64,000 nucleotides of DNA from Treponema brennaborense DSM 12168 (GTDB taxonomy: Bacteria > Spirochaetota > Spirochaetia > Treponematales > Treponemataceae): contig NC_015500.1 of assembly GCF_000212415.1 (NCBI RefSeq), positions 1,612,001-1,676,000 on the forward strand. Reading direction: 5' to 3'. Made by a program: the position numbers and the translations under genes. The notes beneath the pieces were generated by a model. It was not told the DNA's origin. It made no database searches and worked only from the letters and a program-made list of their open reading frames with translations. Shown piece after piece: positions 1 through 8,612 of the stretch (position 1 is its first letter; every line of letters starts with the position of its first letter).

Positions 1-354
1 TTTTTCTTCTTTCTGGAGGTCTTTACGGATCTGGGTTTCCCGTTCCGTTGCGTCTTTGATTTCCTTATCGAGCGCTTCGTATTCGCGGTGTGTCGTAATG
101 GAATCCATGCCTTTTTCTCCGCGTTCACGGGCGGCGATCGCTTCTTCCAAATCGCATCTGAGTTTGGCGTTTTTTGCCTTTACTTCTTCGTATACGGCGT
201 TCTTTTCGATGTATTCTTTTTTGAGACGGGCGAGCAATTCATCCTGAGAATTGAGCAGCTTCGGCGAATCGTCGATTTTCGATTCTATCTCATATTTTTC
301 TGCAAGAATATCTTGCAGCATCTGTAATTTGTCAAACACATCCGTCATTTCCAT
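1..354 (-). CDS. Coiled-coil/C4 zinc-ribbon family protein, N-terminal part (cut by window edge)
   Basis: The 118 visible codons start at the ATG at 354, which has AGAGG eight bases upstream; a second in-frame ATG at 348 is too far from it. The protein begins MEMTDVFDKLQML and is rich in E, K, L and A with heptad spacing, including an EYEALDKEIKDA segment typical of the two-helix coiled coil in the C4-type zinc-ribbon family (DUF164-like). The zinc ribbon itself would lie beyond the window edge, so the family call rests on the coiled coil and on the gene lying next to rpoD and dnaG, an order I recall from treponemes. Function is unknown; members are proposed to bind nucleic acid or act as chaperone-like factors. 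Confidence 0.6.
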   Translation of the reverse strand, partial: MEMTDVFDKLQMLQDILAEKYEIESKIDDSPKLLNSQDELLARLKKEYIEKNAVYEEVKAKNAKLRCDLEEAIAARERGEKGMDSITTHREYEALDKEIKDATERETQIRKDLQKEEK

Positions 355-424
355 GAAACAAACCTCTTACATTCTGTTGGTATAATTTATACTATTATTC
401 TTTTAATGTCTAGGGCGCAGCGGG

Positions 425-2224
425 TCAATCTATGTAATCCCGCAATCCGCCGGAACGCCGGGGATGCCGAAGCCGCCGCAGCGCTTTTGCTTCTATCTGA
501 CGGATACGCTCGCGGGTAACGTTAAAATACAAGCCCACCTCTTCCAGCGTGAGGGAAAATCCGTCGTCAAGTCCGAACCGCATTTTGAGAACTTCCTGTT
601 CGCGCGGCGGCAGCGTCGCCAGAATCGAACGCAGATGGTCTTGCAGCATCGTGTAAGCCGTCTTCGCGGCGGGATTTTCGACTTCCTTATCTTCGATAAA
701 GTCTCCAAGCAGAGAATCTTCTTCTTCACCGATCGGCGTTTCAAGCGAAATGGGTTCACGCGCAACGCTTTTCACCTGTTTGACGCGATTCACCGGCCAG
801 CCCAGCTGAGCGGCGATCTCTTCGTCGGTCGGCTCGCGTCCGAAGCGCTGCATCAGCTGACGCGATTCGCGCACCACTTTATTGATTTGCTCGATCATGT
901 GCACCGGTACGCGGATCGTACGCGCCTGATCGGAAATGCTGCGCGTGATAGCCTGGCGTATCCACCAGGTGGCGTACGTGGAAAACTTATAGCCTTTGCG
1001 GTACTCGAATTTTTCGACCGCCTTGATAAGACCGATGTTGCCTTCCTGCACCAGATCGAAAAACTGCAATCCGCGGTTCGTATATTTTTTTGCGATGGAA
1101 ACGACCAATCGCAGGTTCGCGTTGATAAGGCGGTTTTTCGCTTCTTTCATCATGCGCCGGCCGCGATCGATTTCTTTCGCCATCGAAAGGATTTCCGAAA
1201 CGTCGTTTTCAAATTCGTATTCGAGACGGCGCAGTTTGCGGTCTATTTTCTGAATCTGCGTATACACTTCGCGGATTTCATCCGCGGACATACCCAAGTC
1301 GTATTCGAGCTTCGTCCGTTCGGATTTTATGGCGATCCGCTTACCCAGACTGCGCAATTCGCTGTAATCGGAAATACGCAGTTCTTTCGCTTTCTTTTCC
1401 TGCCGGTGCCGATATTCGCTGATACGCTTGGTTGCTTCAATAAACCGGGTGGAAAAGCGTTCGATTTCTTCGGACTGAATGTCTATGAGCTGCAGCGACG
1501 GCAAAATCTTTTCACGAAGCTCCACCAGATTGGAATCTTCAAAAATCTGCCGGGTCTGATCCACTTCGTACAGCTGTTTTTTCAGCTGCATATATCCTTT
1601 CATGTCCGCAAAAACCGGTTTGATATGTTCACTGTAACTCGTCTTGAGCCGGCGCTTTTCCGTCATTTCTTCGTTGATTTCCTTGCGGTTCCGGCCGGGT
1701 TCGTGTATGTCGATGCGCGAAAACGCACGTATTCCGATGCTGTAAAATTCGGGAATCAGGATACCGGATTTTTTAATCACGTTTTTAATGATATTTTCGC
1801 CGTCTTCCATTTTTTTTGAAAGGAAAACTTCCTGCTCCGCCGTCAGCAGATGCTCTTTACCGATTTCGCGCAGATATAATCTGACCGGATCGTCTCCGCT
1901 TGAATCCTTATCGTTGTAGACCAGCCGTTTGCGCTCAGGTTCTTCGGGTTTGGTTTCTTCCTCGGTAGAATCGTCGTCGTCCGACGCGTCGTCAGCCGAA
2001 GCGTCGTCAGCCGAAGCGTCGTCAGCCGAAGCGTCGGCATCGTCCAGCGTGTCTTCTTCTTCGATTTGGACGTGATTTTTTTCGAGCAGCATCAAGACGT
2101 TTTCCATCTTGTCGGTGTTCAGAATTTCAGGAGGCAAGTATTCGTTAAGTTCATCCCAGGTAACCGAATGTTTTGTTTTTCCGTATTCAAGCAGTTTTGT
2201 AATCGCAGGATCGAGTTCATCCAT
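425..2224 (-). CDS. rpoD: RNA polymerase primary sigma factor RpoD (sigma-70)
   Basis: This 599-residue protein directs RNA polymerase to housekeeping promoters. An N-terminal region (about 1-55) is followed by a very acidic linker (about 57-95) made partly of repeated SADDA units. Region 1.2 follows at [11 protein letters not shown] (about 112), then a long non-conserved region. Region 2 lies near 370-430 and includes [12 protein letters not shown], the [13 protein letters not shown] core and the WWIRQAI melting motif. Region 4 near 555-590 has the helix-turn-helix [20 protein letters not shown]. The ATG at 2224 has AAGG about ten bases upstream. It lies 12 bases after dnaG on the same strand, so the two are probably cotranscribed. 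The consensus-like promoters in this window fit a standard RpoD. Confidence 0.98.
   Translation of the reverse strand: MDELDPAITKLLEYGKTKHSVTWDELNEYLPPEILNTDKMENVLMLLEKNHVQIEEEDTLDDADASADDASADDASADDASDDDDSTEEETKPEEPERKRLVYNDKDSSGDDPVRLYLREIGKEHLLTAEQEVFLSKKMEDGENIIKNVIKKSGILIPEFYSIGIRAFSRIDIHEPGRNRKEINEEMTEKRRLKTSYSEHIKPVFADMKGYMQLKKQLYEVDQTRQIFEDSNLVELREKILPSLQLIDIQSEEIERFSTRFIEATKRISEYRHRQEKKAKELRISDYSELRSLGKRIAIKSERTKLEYDLGMSADEIREVYTQIQKIDRKLRRLEYEFENDVSEILSMAKEIDRGRRMMKEAKNRLINANLRLVVSIAKKYTNRGLQFFDLVQEGNIGLIKAVEKFEYRKGYKFSTYATWWIRQAITRSISDQARTIRVPVHMIEQINKVVRESRQLMQRFGREPTDEEIAAQLGWPVNRVKQVKSVAREPISLETPIGEEEDSLLGDFIEDKEVENPAAKTAYTMLQDHLRSILATLPPREQEVLKMRFGLDDGFSLTLEEVGLYFNVTRERIRQIEAKALRRLRHPRRSGGLRDYID
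1986..2036. repeat. In-frame 15-bp tandem repeat inside rpoD
   Basis: Three perfect copies of GCGTCGTCAGCCGAA lie at 1986-2000, 2001-2015 and 2016-2030, followed by a six-base partial copy. On the coding strand each unit adds five residues of the acidic SADDA type to the sigma factor linker. A 15-base unit keeps frame, so copy number could vary without harming the gene. Confidence 0.95.
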
Positions 2225-2236
2225 CAGTGTGCATCC

Positions 2237-4021
2237 TTATTTATTGTTTAATTCATAATCAAGAGTCATTTTTTCTGAAAGAAGCGCATCCAACTCTTTT
2301 TGATCTTCGAGCGTTGCAACTTTGAATTGGCGGATCCGGTTCATGAGCCGAGTCCGCTTGCGTTCCAGACTGTTTCGTTTAATAAGTTTTATACTGTCTT
2401 CGATCAGTTGGTGCGGATTTTCGGCATATTCGCCGGAAGTAACAACTTTTGCTACCATATTTTTTACTTGTTCACCGCCGCATTTTGCCAGTATACTGCT
2501 ATACGAAACCGAATCTTCCCGGTAACATTCTTCCAGTGTAATAAATAAACTTCTTGCCAGCGGATCCTCAAAATCGTCCGCAGTCAGCGTCGTGCGCATC
2601 AGAGCGAAAGAATCAAAATTCGAGATAACGACCAATACGGCACGCAGTTCCGCGTTCAATTTGATAGAAACGTTTCCGCTGTGTTCGCCGGTATCGCTTT
2701 CATGCGCGCTGATACGCTTTCGGGCGTCAGCCCGATTCGTAAAATCCCTCTTAACCGCCTCCGGATTAAGATTAAATGTCTGCCAAAGCAACGCGAGACA
2801 CGATTCTTTCTGCATGTCCGATTTCAGCGCATCAATGTAGGGAAAAAATGCCAACGCAGCTTTCGTCTTACCCTCGGGGGTATCGATTTGATGTTCTTTC
2901 GCTAAAATAGACAACAAATAATCACTATCTATTATAGCGTTTTTTACGTAATTAGTCAACGTATCCCGACCGTATTTGATCATAATCTCCGCAGGATCTT
3001 TGGCTCCTTGCAATTGAATGATCTTCACCGTCAAATCCGCTTCCCGGCACAGCAAAATGGCTTTCCAAGTAGCCGCTTTGCCGGCACCGTCGCTGTCGAA
3101 CGACAAATACACCGTATCGGCGAACGAACGCACCAGTTTCACCTGTTCGCCCGTAAGCGCCGTTCCCAACGGAGCGACCGCGTTCGTAATGCCGCACTGA
3201 TGATACGCGATAACGTCCATATAGCCTTCGCAGAAGATGACCGATTTGCTTTCACGGATCGCCTGCCGGGCAAAATTGAACGCGTACAGCGTTTCGCCTT
3301 TTTTATACTGAATAAGATCGCCGGAATTGATATATTTCGGACCGTCGCCGTGCAGCAGTCTGCCGCCGAACGCCACGACTTGGCCCTTACGGTCGAATAT
3401 CGGAAACATCAGCCTGTCTGAAAAAAAAGACACACCCTGATACTTTTTCGAGAAAAGGCCGGATTTTTCCAGAAATTCCGCGCTGTAGTTTTTTCCGCGC
3501 AGAAATTGCCCGAGCCAATGCCGGTCGGCAGGCGAATAACCGAGTTTAAACTTGGCGATCGTTTCGGCGGTCAAGCCGCGCTCGGTAACGTAATCAAGCG
3601 CGAATTTACCCGCTTCCGTCGCCGTCAGGAAATAGTGATAAGAACCGGCAACCCGCGTATATAAATCGATATACTGGTCTTTCGTCGTGTCGTATTCCGG
3701 AACCTGCATTTTGCCGCCGCCGGAATAGACGACTTCCACACCGGCGCGTTTTGCAAGCGAAACGACCGCTTCGGTGAAAGATAGTTTTTCCATCGACATG
3801 CAAAAATCGATCGCGTTGCCGCCTTCGTGACAACCGAAACAATAATACATTTTACGGTCGGGCACTACGTGGAACGACGGCGTTTTTTCCGAATGGAACG
3901 GACAGCAGCCCCACCAATCGGTTCCCCGGTTTTCAAGGCGCGTATATTCACCGACGAGAGACACCAAATCGGTACGGTCGACGACGTCGCGAATCGTGTC
4001 CTGAGAAATGAGTCCCGCCAT
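2237..4021 (-). CDS. dnaG: DNA primase DnaG
   Basis: The 594-residue protein makes RNA primers at the replication fork. The N-terminal CHC2-type zinc domain is visible (about 37-65) as CCPFHSEKTPSF followed by YYCFGCHEGG. The primase core follows, and the TOPRIM metal site is at VIFCEGYMDVIAYHQ with the DSDGAGKAA acidic motif after it. The C-terminal third is poorly conserved, as usual for the helicase-binding domain. The ATG at 4021 shares its first base with the stop codon of mltG (TAATG), so translation is probably coupled. rpoD follows 12 bases downstream, giving a compact mltG-dnaG-rpoD unit. Confidence 0.98.
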   Translation of the reverse strand: MAGLISQDTIRDVVDRTDLVSLVGEYTRLENRGTDWWGCCPFHSEKTPSFHVVPDRKMYYCFGCHEGGNAIDFCMSMEKLSFTEAVVSLAKRAGVEVVYSGGGKMQVPEYDTTKDQYIDLYTRVAGSYHYFLTATEAGKFALDYVTERGLTAETIAKFKLGYSPADRHWLGQFLRGKNYSAEFLEKSGLFSKKYQGVSFFSDRLMFPIFDRKGQVVAFGGRLLHGDGPKYINSGDLIQYKKGETLYAFNFARQAIRESKSVIFCEGYMDVIAYHQCGITNAVAPLGTALTGEQVKLVRSFADTVYLSFDSDGAGKAATWKAILLCREADLTVKIIQLQGAKDPAEIMIKYGRDTLTNYVKNAIIDSDYLLSILAKEHQIDTPEGKTKAALAFFPYIDALKSDMQKESCLALLWQTFNLNPEAVKRDFTNRADARKRISAHESDTGEHSGNVSIKLNAELRAVLVVISNFDSFALMRTTLTADDFEDPLARSLFITLEECYREDSVSYSSILAKCGGEQVKNMVAKVVTSGEYAENPHQLIEDSIKLIKRNSLERKRTRLMNRIRQFKVATLEDQKELDALLSEKMTLDYELNNK

Positions 4022-5058
4022 TACCTGCCCGCCGCCTTTTTGGTGTACAAGTTTCCGGCGTCAACGTGTTCGTCAAAATCGGCTGAAAAGTGATGCGCGC
4101 CGCTGGCAGGATCTACCAGCCTGAAATAATAGTACGGGGTTACCGGAGGATTCGCCGCTGCGTTCAGCGCAACGAGTCCGGGATTGGAAATCGGTCCGGG
4201 AGGAAGTCCCGCCCACAAATACGTGTTGTACGGACTTTCGAGTTTCAGATCCTTATTCGTGATGATATCAGGATGCGGGCGGCCTTCGATTTCCGTAATC
4301 ACGTATTCCACGGTCGCGCACGAATACAGCCCGATTCCGCGACGCAGCCGGTTGGCAAAAACGCTCGCAATCAGCGGCGCTTCGTCGGCAAGCCGATATT
4401 CGCGCTCCACGATGGAAGCCAGCCGGACGACGTAAAACAAATCCGCCGCCGAAAGCCGTTCGGCTCCCGCAACGGTTGCGACGCGCGCAAAAAACGTGTC
4501 GGCCATCATGCGCACAACCTGTTCGGCATCCATGGCGGGATTGAAATAATACGTGTCCGGAAACAAATACCCCTCGAAACTTTCCGCCGGAATCGCATAA
4601 TCGGCAAGCAGCGCCGCGTCCCGGGATGCAGCGATAAAATCGGAACGGCCGGTTACGCCGGCGTCTTCAAGCAGTCCGGCAATTTTTGAAACCGTCAATC
4701 CTTCGGGAATGCTCACGGCGATATAATCCTGTCTGCCCGATTGGATCAGCTCGAATATGTCCGCCACGGACATTCCGGAGGAAACCGTATACACGCCCGA
4801 TTTGAGTTTGACGTCGGCAGCGCGGGCCGCCGCGTAAAAGAACAATTCCGAACGGATCACTCCGGCGTGCTGCAATTCCCGCGCGACGGAACGGATACTT
4901 CTGCCGGACGGAACTTCCACGCGAACCGAAACGGTTTCTTCTCCGGAAAGGGAAACCGGCCGCATCATAAACTGCCACACGGCGTATCCCGCTGCACAGC
5001 AAACGAGCAGTACGGCGAATACCGAAACGGCGATCATAACTGGGGTGTATTTTTTCAT
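4021..5058 (-). CDS. mltG: Endolytic murein transglycosylase MltG (YceG family)
   Basis: Predicted membrane-anchored lytic transglycosylase that cleaves nascent glycan strands and sets their length. A short basic N-terminus and one membrane helix (about 8-30) are followed by a LysM-like region and then the catalytic YceG domain. EGYLFPDTYYF (about 178) and the SIVEREY segment carrying the family glutamate are both present, as is the PHPDIITNKDLKLESPYNTYLWAGLPPGPI-type end motif. I start at the ATG at 5058, which has AAGG seven bases upstream, rather than a TTG two codons earlier; this gives 345 residues, normal for the family. Its stop overlaps the dnaG start by one base. Confidence 0.95.
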   Translation of the reverse strand: MKKYTPVMIAVSVFAVLLVCCAAGYAVWQFMMRPVSLSGEETVSVRVEVPSGRSIRSVARELQHAGVIRSELFFYAAARAADVKLKSGVYTVSSGMSVADIFELIQSGRQDYIAVSIPEGLTVSKIAGLLEDAGVTGRSDFIAASRDAALLADYAIPAESFEGYLFPDTYYFNPAMDAEQVVRMMADTFFARVATVAGAERLSAADLFYVVRLASIVEREYRLADEAPLIASVFANRLRRGIGLYSCATVEYVITEIEGRPHPDIITNKDLKLESPYNTYLWAGLPPGPISNPGLVALNAAANPPVTPYYYFRLVDPASGAHHFSADFDEHVDAGNLYTKKAAGR

Positions 5059-5118
5059 GCGCAAACCTTCCTGGTCAACCTGCCGGCGGAAAAGCGAAAA
5101 CTTTCAGCACGGCTTCAT

Positions 5119-5316
5119 TCAGTCCCGGAAAAAAGCTTCCGCTTCGTCTATAGTCATCGCACTATATAAGAAAGCAAGCATTTCGTCCCTGAACTGTTCA
5201 AGTCCCTCCGGAATCATACTATGATAACTGCGGAAAAATTTTGCAAGCAGTTCCGTTTCTTTTTGTGAAAATTCATACGAAAAAGACGCACGGCTGCCGC
5301 CGTCTGAATGCATCAT
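5119..5316 (-). CDS. Small acidic protein of unknown function, coupled to MBL hydrolase
   Basis: A 65-residue product starting MMHSDGG. The ATG at 5316 overlaps the stop of the upstream MBL-fold gene as ATGA, the usual mark of translational coupling, which is the main support that it is real. The body is amphipathic and helical, with SYEFSQKETELLAKFF, then a proline-glycine break, then FRDEMLAFLYSAMTIDEAEAFF. No cysteine motif, signal peptide or membrane segment is visible. I do not recognise the family. A longer reading frame upstream of 5316 runs into the neighbouring gene and is probably not used. Confidence 0.65.
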   Translation of the reverse strand: MMHSDGGSRASFSYEFSQKETELLAKFFRSYHSMIPEGLEQFRDEMLAFLYSAMTIDEAEAFFRD

Positions 5317-6254
5317 AAACCGAACGAAACTCCTTCCTGCCCGAGAAACACCTGCACGTCCGTTTTCAGCACGTACTGCGCGTACCACTGCGCCGACTGC
5401 AGAATGGAATGAATCTTGCGGTCGTCGTACGCCGGTTCATGATGGAACAGATACAGCTTTTTAATGTTCCATTTTACGGCAAAATCCACCGCGTAGCAGA
5501 ACGCCGAATGTCCCCAATTCGCCTTATACAGCGCTTCTTCAACCGTATACTGCGCGTCCAAAACGATAGCTTCGGCGTCGCTGAAAAATGCAGCGTTTTC
5601 GGCGGTAACTTCAAAGTCATCCGCAGACAACTCCACGTCGGTTGCGTAAATGAATTTTTTGCCGTCTTCTGTAAACGAATACGCGTACGAATTTCCCGGG
5701 TGAGACATTTTTTTACTGACGACCGTACTGTTGCCGATCCGAAACGGCTCTTTCGTCTTGATGGTATGAAACGTAATGGAGGAATGAAAAGACGTGTCGA
5801 ATTGTACCGGAAAATACGGAAGCTGCATCTGCTTTGCAAACAGCGCGGGAGCCGCCGGAAACGGTGAATAAAAATGCAGCGAACATTGACGCTGATACGC
5901 CTGATCGAAAAAAGGCAATCCCTGTATGTGATCCCAATGGAAATGCGACAAAACGATATGATACGTGTTGTCCGCAGCCGGGCTTCCGTGTTTCGAGTAT
6001 TCCCTGACGCCGGTTCCGCAATCCAGCAGACACACCGTACCCGCCGCGTCGGTTAATTCCACGCAAGCCGTATTGCCGCCGACCGTTCCGTACAATGAAA
6101 CCGGCAGCGACGCCAGAAATCGCTCCCGTGCATCGGATGATTCGATATCGCGCGCAGAAATACGCTGAACGACGGCTTCGATTTTAGCTTTGACTTGCTG
6201 TGGTGTCAGCGGCGCCGGTACGGATCCCCGTACTCCCCAGAAACGGACATTCAT
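5313..6254 (-). CDS. MBL-fold metallo-hydrolase, probable phosphodiesterase type
   Basis: A 313-residue metallo-beta-lactamase-fold protein. The zinc motif LSHFHWDHIQGLPFF (HxHxDH) lies near residue 105. A second-ligand segment KMSHPGNSYAYSF, an aspartate in IYATDVELSADD and a late histidine pair in LFHHEPAYDD complete the usual metal set. The N-terminal MNVRFWGVRGSVPAP start is typical of the subgroup related to phosphodiesterases and cAMP/cyclic-nucleotide hydrolases, but the substrate cannot be told from sequence. No signal peptide, so it should be cytoplasmic. It is coupled by ATGA to the 65-residue gene downstream. No clear Shine-Dalgarno sequence precedes the ATG at 6254. Confidence 0.9.
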   Translation of the reverse strand: MNVRFWGVRGSVPAPLTPQQVKAKIEAVVQRISARDIESSDARERFLASLPVSLYGTVGGNTACVELTDAAGTVCLLDCGTGVREYSKHGSPAADNTYHIVLSHFHWDHIQGLPFFDQAYQRQCSLHFYSPFPAAPALFAKQMQLPYFPVQFDTSFHSSITFHTIKTKEPFRIGNSTVVSKKMSHPGNSYAYSFTEDGKKFIYATDVELSADDFEVTAENAAFFSDAEAIVLDAQYTVEEALYKANWGHSAFCYAVDFAVKWNIKKLYLFHHEPAYDDRKIHSILQSAQWYAQYVLKTDVQVFLGQEGVSFGL

Positions 6255-6267
6255 ACAGCCGATACTC

Positions 6268-6714
6268 CTATTTCATTTTCCGGATTACCGTATTGTTCCG
6301 GTAACCGGCAAGTTTTTTTTCTATTTCTTCTTTACCGTGCAATTCGCCCCGATTGATACCGGGACACGAAGCCGCTTCATCGTTCCACGCCGTTTCGTTT
6401 TCAAGCAGAAAAGACCAGAACGGATAGACGGAACACTGTAGCGGCCGCGCGGCATACGCAGTGCACTCGCCGTCCCACAAAACGCAGTCATAGCCGAGTT
6501 TTTCCTGCAAGCACAAAACGTCCGTTCCGTCGTAGTACGGAACCCACCGGCAGTACGTGCGAATGAAAACGTCTTCTTCCAAATTAAACCATCGGCACAA
6601 ATTTGTCAAATCATTTCTGGACAGATACACGAATCCCGGTTCGTGTCTGCAGCAGCGAGAACACCGCTGACATGAAAATCGCAAACCGTTTTCATAAAAA
6701 ACTTCCGGCAACAT
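6268..6714 (-). CDS. YkgJ-type cysteine-cluster protein (Fe-S or zinc binding)
   Basis: About 148 residues. The N-terminal cluster CQRCSRCCRHEPGF and a second set, CVLWDGECTAYAARPLQCSVYPFW, match the YkgJ/UPF0153 family, whose cysteines are thought to hold a metal or Fe-S centre; the reaction is unknown. The start is uncertain. GGAG is only three bases before the ATG at 6714; a TTG at 6711 would have better spacing and a TTG at 6723 is also open. The gene lies directly behind the tRNA terminator, whose T-run touches the GGAG, so it is probably expressed by read-through or from an unseen promoter. Confidence 0.85.
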   Translation of the reverse strand: MLPEVFYENGLRFSCQRCSRCCRHEPGFVYLSRNDLTNLCRWFNLEEDVFIRTYCRWVPYYDGTDVLCLQEKLGYDCVLWDGECTAYAARPLQCSVYPFWSFLLENETAWNDEAASCPGINRGELHGKEEIEKKLAGYRNNTVIRKMK

Positions 6715-6721
6715 ACGCTCC

Positions 6722-6761
6722 AAAAAAAAAGGGCGCTGAAATGCAACTCATTTCAACGCCC
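6722..6761 (-). terminator. Rho-independent terminator of the tRNA-Thr/tRNA-Tyr unit
   Basis: GGGCG and TGAAATG (from 6731) pair with CATTTCA and CGCCC (to 6761), with one mismatch and a five-base loop. On the minus strand the hairpin is followed by nine T residues (6730-6722). It sits directly after tRNA-Tyr and directly before the start of the cysteine-cluster gene. Confidence 0.9.
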
Positions 6762-6768
6762 TGAAAGA

Positions 6769-6850
6769 TGGGGAGAGAAGGATTCGAACCTTCGAAGGCG
6801 GAGCCAACAGATTTACAGTCTGCCCCCTTTGACCGCTCGGGAACCTCCCC
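6769..6850 (-). tRNA. tRNA-Tyr (anticodon GTA)
   Basis: The minus strand folds as a class II tRNA. The acceptor GGGGAGG pairs with TCTCCCC, the anticodon loop reads CTGTAAA with anticodon GTA, there is a long variable arm, and the T arm contains GGTTCGAATCC. The 82-base gene has discriminator A and no encoded CCA, so CCA must be added enzymatically. Confidence 0.95.
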
Positions 6851-6868
6851 GTTATACTTCATTCAGTA

Positions 6869-6942
6869 AGCCAACTCAGGGATTCGAACCCTGGACCCCG
6901 AGATTACAAATCACGTGCTCTGGCCAGCTGAGCTAAATTGGC
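6869..6942 (-). tRNA. tRNA-Thr (anticodon TGT)
   Basis: The acceptor GCCAATT pairs with AGTTGGC including one T-G pair. The anticodon loop TTTGTAA gives anticodon TGT, and the T loop GGTTCGAATCC is canonical. The gene is 74 bases with discriminator T and no encoded CCA. It lies 18 bases upstream of tRNA-Tyr in the same transcript. Confidence 0.95.
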
Positions 6943-6958
6943 ATAACGAACGTATAGG

Positions 6959-6987
6959 AATATACCAGAACGCCTGCAAAGTGTCAA
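6959..6987 (-). promoter_or_regulatory. Promoter of the tRNA-Thr/tRNA-Tyr unit
   Basis: On the minus strand a perfect TTGACA (6987-6982), a 17-base spacer and TATATT (6964-6959) lie 16 bases before the 5' end of tRNA-Thr. Confidence 0.85.
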
Positions 6988-7021
6988 GCGTCTTTTATTT
7001 TTTTTCAAAAAAAACATAAAA

Positions 7022-8608
7022 TTATAACCCCGCGTAAAACGGCACGTATTCCCGCTCGATAACCTTTTCCCACGCATACCGGTCGGCAACGCAGACGGCA
7101 CCCCGTTCGATCAGCGAATACAGAGCGGACGGCTCGTTTTTCACAAGCGCCGTAAGCCGCGTCAGTACGGACAGCAGCTGCTCCGGCGTGTTTTCGGTAT
7201 AGAGAAAGCCCGTTTCACCGTCGCTGATCTTATTCAGACCGCCGGTGGCGTGCGCAACGGGTACCGTGCCGAACAGCTGTCCGATAAAATCTTCCAACCC
7301 GCACGGTTCGAATTTGCTGGGCAATACGATAAAATCGGACACGGCAGTCGCAAGCCGTGAAACCGCACGGTCATATCCGCAAAAATAGACGCACCGGCCG
7401 GCATACTTTACGGCGAGATCACCCAGCGCGTTTTCAAGCAGCGCTTCACCCTGCCCGACGATGACAACCCGTGCATCCGTACGCGACGCGAGCAGCGCCG
7501 AAGCTGCCAGTATCAGGATATCGATACCTTTCTGGCTTACGATCCTGCCGTGGTAGCAAAAATAAACGGGACGCTCTCCTTTTTTTTCGTTTTGCAGATA
7601 GCCGGAGCGAACCAGCGCCGGATACGCGTCCGAAACGGCCGCTTTGCCCGCGTACGTTTCGATAAAAAATTTCCGGTTTTTATATTTTCCGTCGAGTTCG
7701 CCGTGCGCAGGCGCAAAAGCGAACGGCAGCAGCGACTTCGCCGTATCGGACGGATCGTACTTGTCGCAGTCGATACCGTTCGTAATTCCTTTAATGCGAA
7801 AATGCCTGCGGGAAAACAAGACGGACAGACCGCCGGTATCGGCGTTTGCCGGATTCAGCAATTCGTCGGCGTACCAGGGAGACACCGTGGAAAGTCCCGC
7901 GTACGCCCCCGCGAGCAGAAACGGTTCCACCGCAGCGCCGTTTACCGCCGCCGACACGAGCGGTTCCGGCAGTCCGGTATATTCGATTGCCGCGGCGACG
8001 GACGGAAATTCATGATGGTAGCCGGGGCCGGCATTGTGTATCGTAACCGCGAACCGCGTCCGGCCGAAAAAATCGCTGAAAGGCGCGAGATTGCGCGCCA
8101 TGACCGGAATCAGCGCGGTCGCCGCGTCCTGACAATGAATCACGTCCGGCAGCAGACCGCAAACGGTACCGTATGCCAGAACGGCTTTTTGAAACAGGAC
8201 ATCCATCAGCAGCGCGTCGGCATGTCCCGTTCCGCGCTTACGGCGAGGATCGCGCCGCTCGTCTTCCGCCGTATACGTGTACACGCCCGTTTTGTCGGCA
8301 AAAATCTGATGCAGCACGAACACGAGCTTTACCCCGTTGCAGTAACCGGAATCGAATGAAACGGTATACTCTTTTTCCGCAACGCACACCTGCTGCGGTG
8401 CGACGCAATCGGGCGTGTACTCGGTAACCGCGTGAAAATCGGAACAGGCGTATCGGGGAATAAGCAGCGTAACGGCGCAGCCTTTCGCGGCGAGACCTTC
8501 GCACAGGGAACACGCGACGTTTTTGACTCCGCCGGCTTCGGCGATACCGGCGTATTCCCTGCTAATAAGCCAAAGCGTGCGGGGCACCGTGTATATCTGG
8601 TCGGTCAT
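7022..8608 (-). CDS. glgA: Glycogen (starch) synthase GlgA
   Basis: A 528-residue GT5-type glucosyltransferase that extends alpha-1,4-glucan from ADP-glucose. The N-terminal nucleotide-sugar-proximal motif appears as EYAGIAEAGGVKNV, a variant of the KxGGLADV loop. The ITNGIDCDKYDPS segment and the C-terminal PSKFEPCGL and YAWEKV motifs are typical. The reading frame is open far upstream, but the protein family begins near MTDQIYTVPRTLWLISREY, so I place the start at the ATG at 8608. That lies four bases after the chorismate mutase stop. The Shine-Dalgarno sequence is weak, consistent with coupling. No other glycogen genes are in the window. Confidence 0.93.
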   Translation of the reverse strand: MTDQIYTVPRTLWLISREYAGIAEAGGVKNVACSLCEGLAAKGCAVTLLIPRYACSDFHAVTEYTPDCVAPQQVCVAEKEYTVSFDSGYCNGVKLVFVLHQIFADKTGVYTYTAEDERRDPRRKRGTGHADALLMDVLFQKAVLAYGTVCGLLPDVIHCQDAATALIPVMARNLAPFSDFFGRTRFAVTIHNAGPGYHHEFPSVAAAIEYTGLPEPLVSAAVNGAAVEPFLLAGAYAGLSTVSPWYADELLNPANADTGGLSVLFSRRHFRIKGITNGIDCDKYDPSDTAKSLLPFAFAPAHGELDGKYKNRKFFIETYAGKAAVSDAYPALVRSGYLQNEKKGERPVYFCYHGRIVSQKGIDILILAASALLASRTDARVVIVGQGEALLENALGDLAVKYAGRCVYFCGYDRAVSRLATAVSDFIVLPSKFEPCGLEDFIGQLFGTVPVAHATGGLNKISDGETGFLYTENTPEQLLSVLTRLTALVKNEPSALYSLIERGAVCVADRYAWEKVIEREYVPFYAGL

Positions 8609-8612
8609 ACGA

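Noticed and set aside
464-1819. Long open frame on the plus strand opposite rpoD
   Set aside because: Antisense shadow of a clear RpoD reading; composition is F/R/H-rich and shows no domain.
6904-7101. 65-codon frame covering tRNA-Thr
   Set aside because: Overlaps a confirmed tRNA and its promoter.
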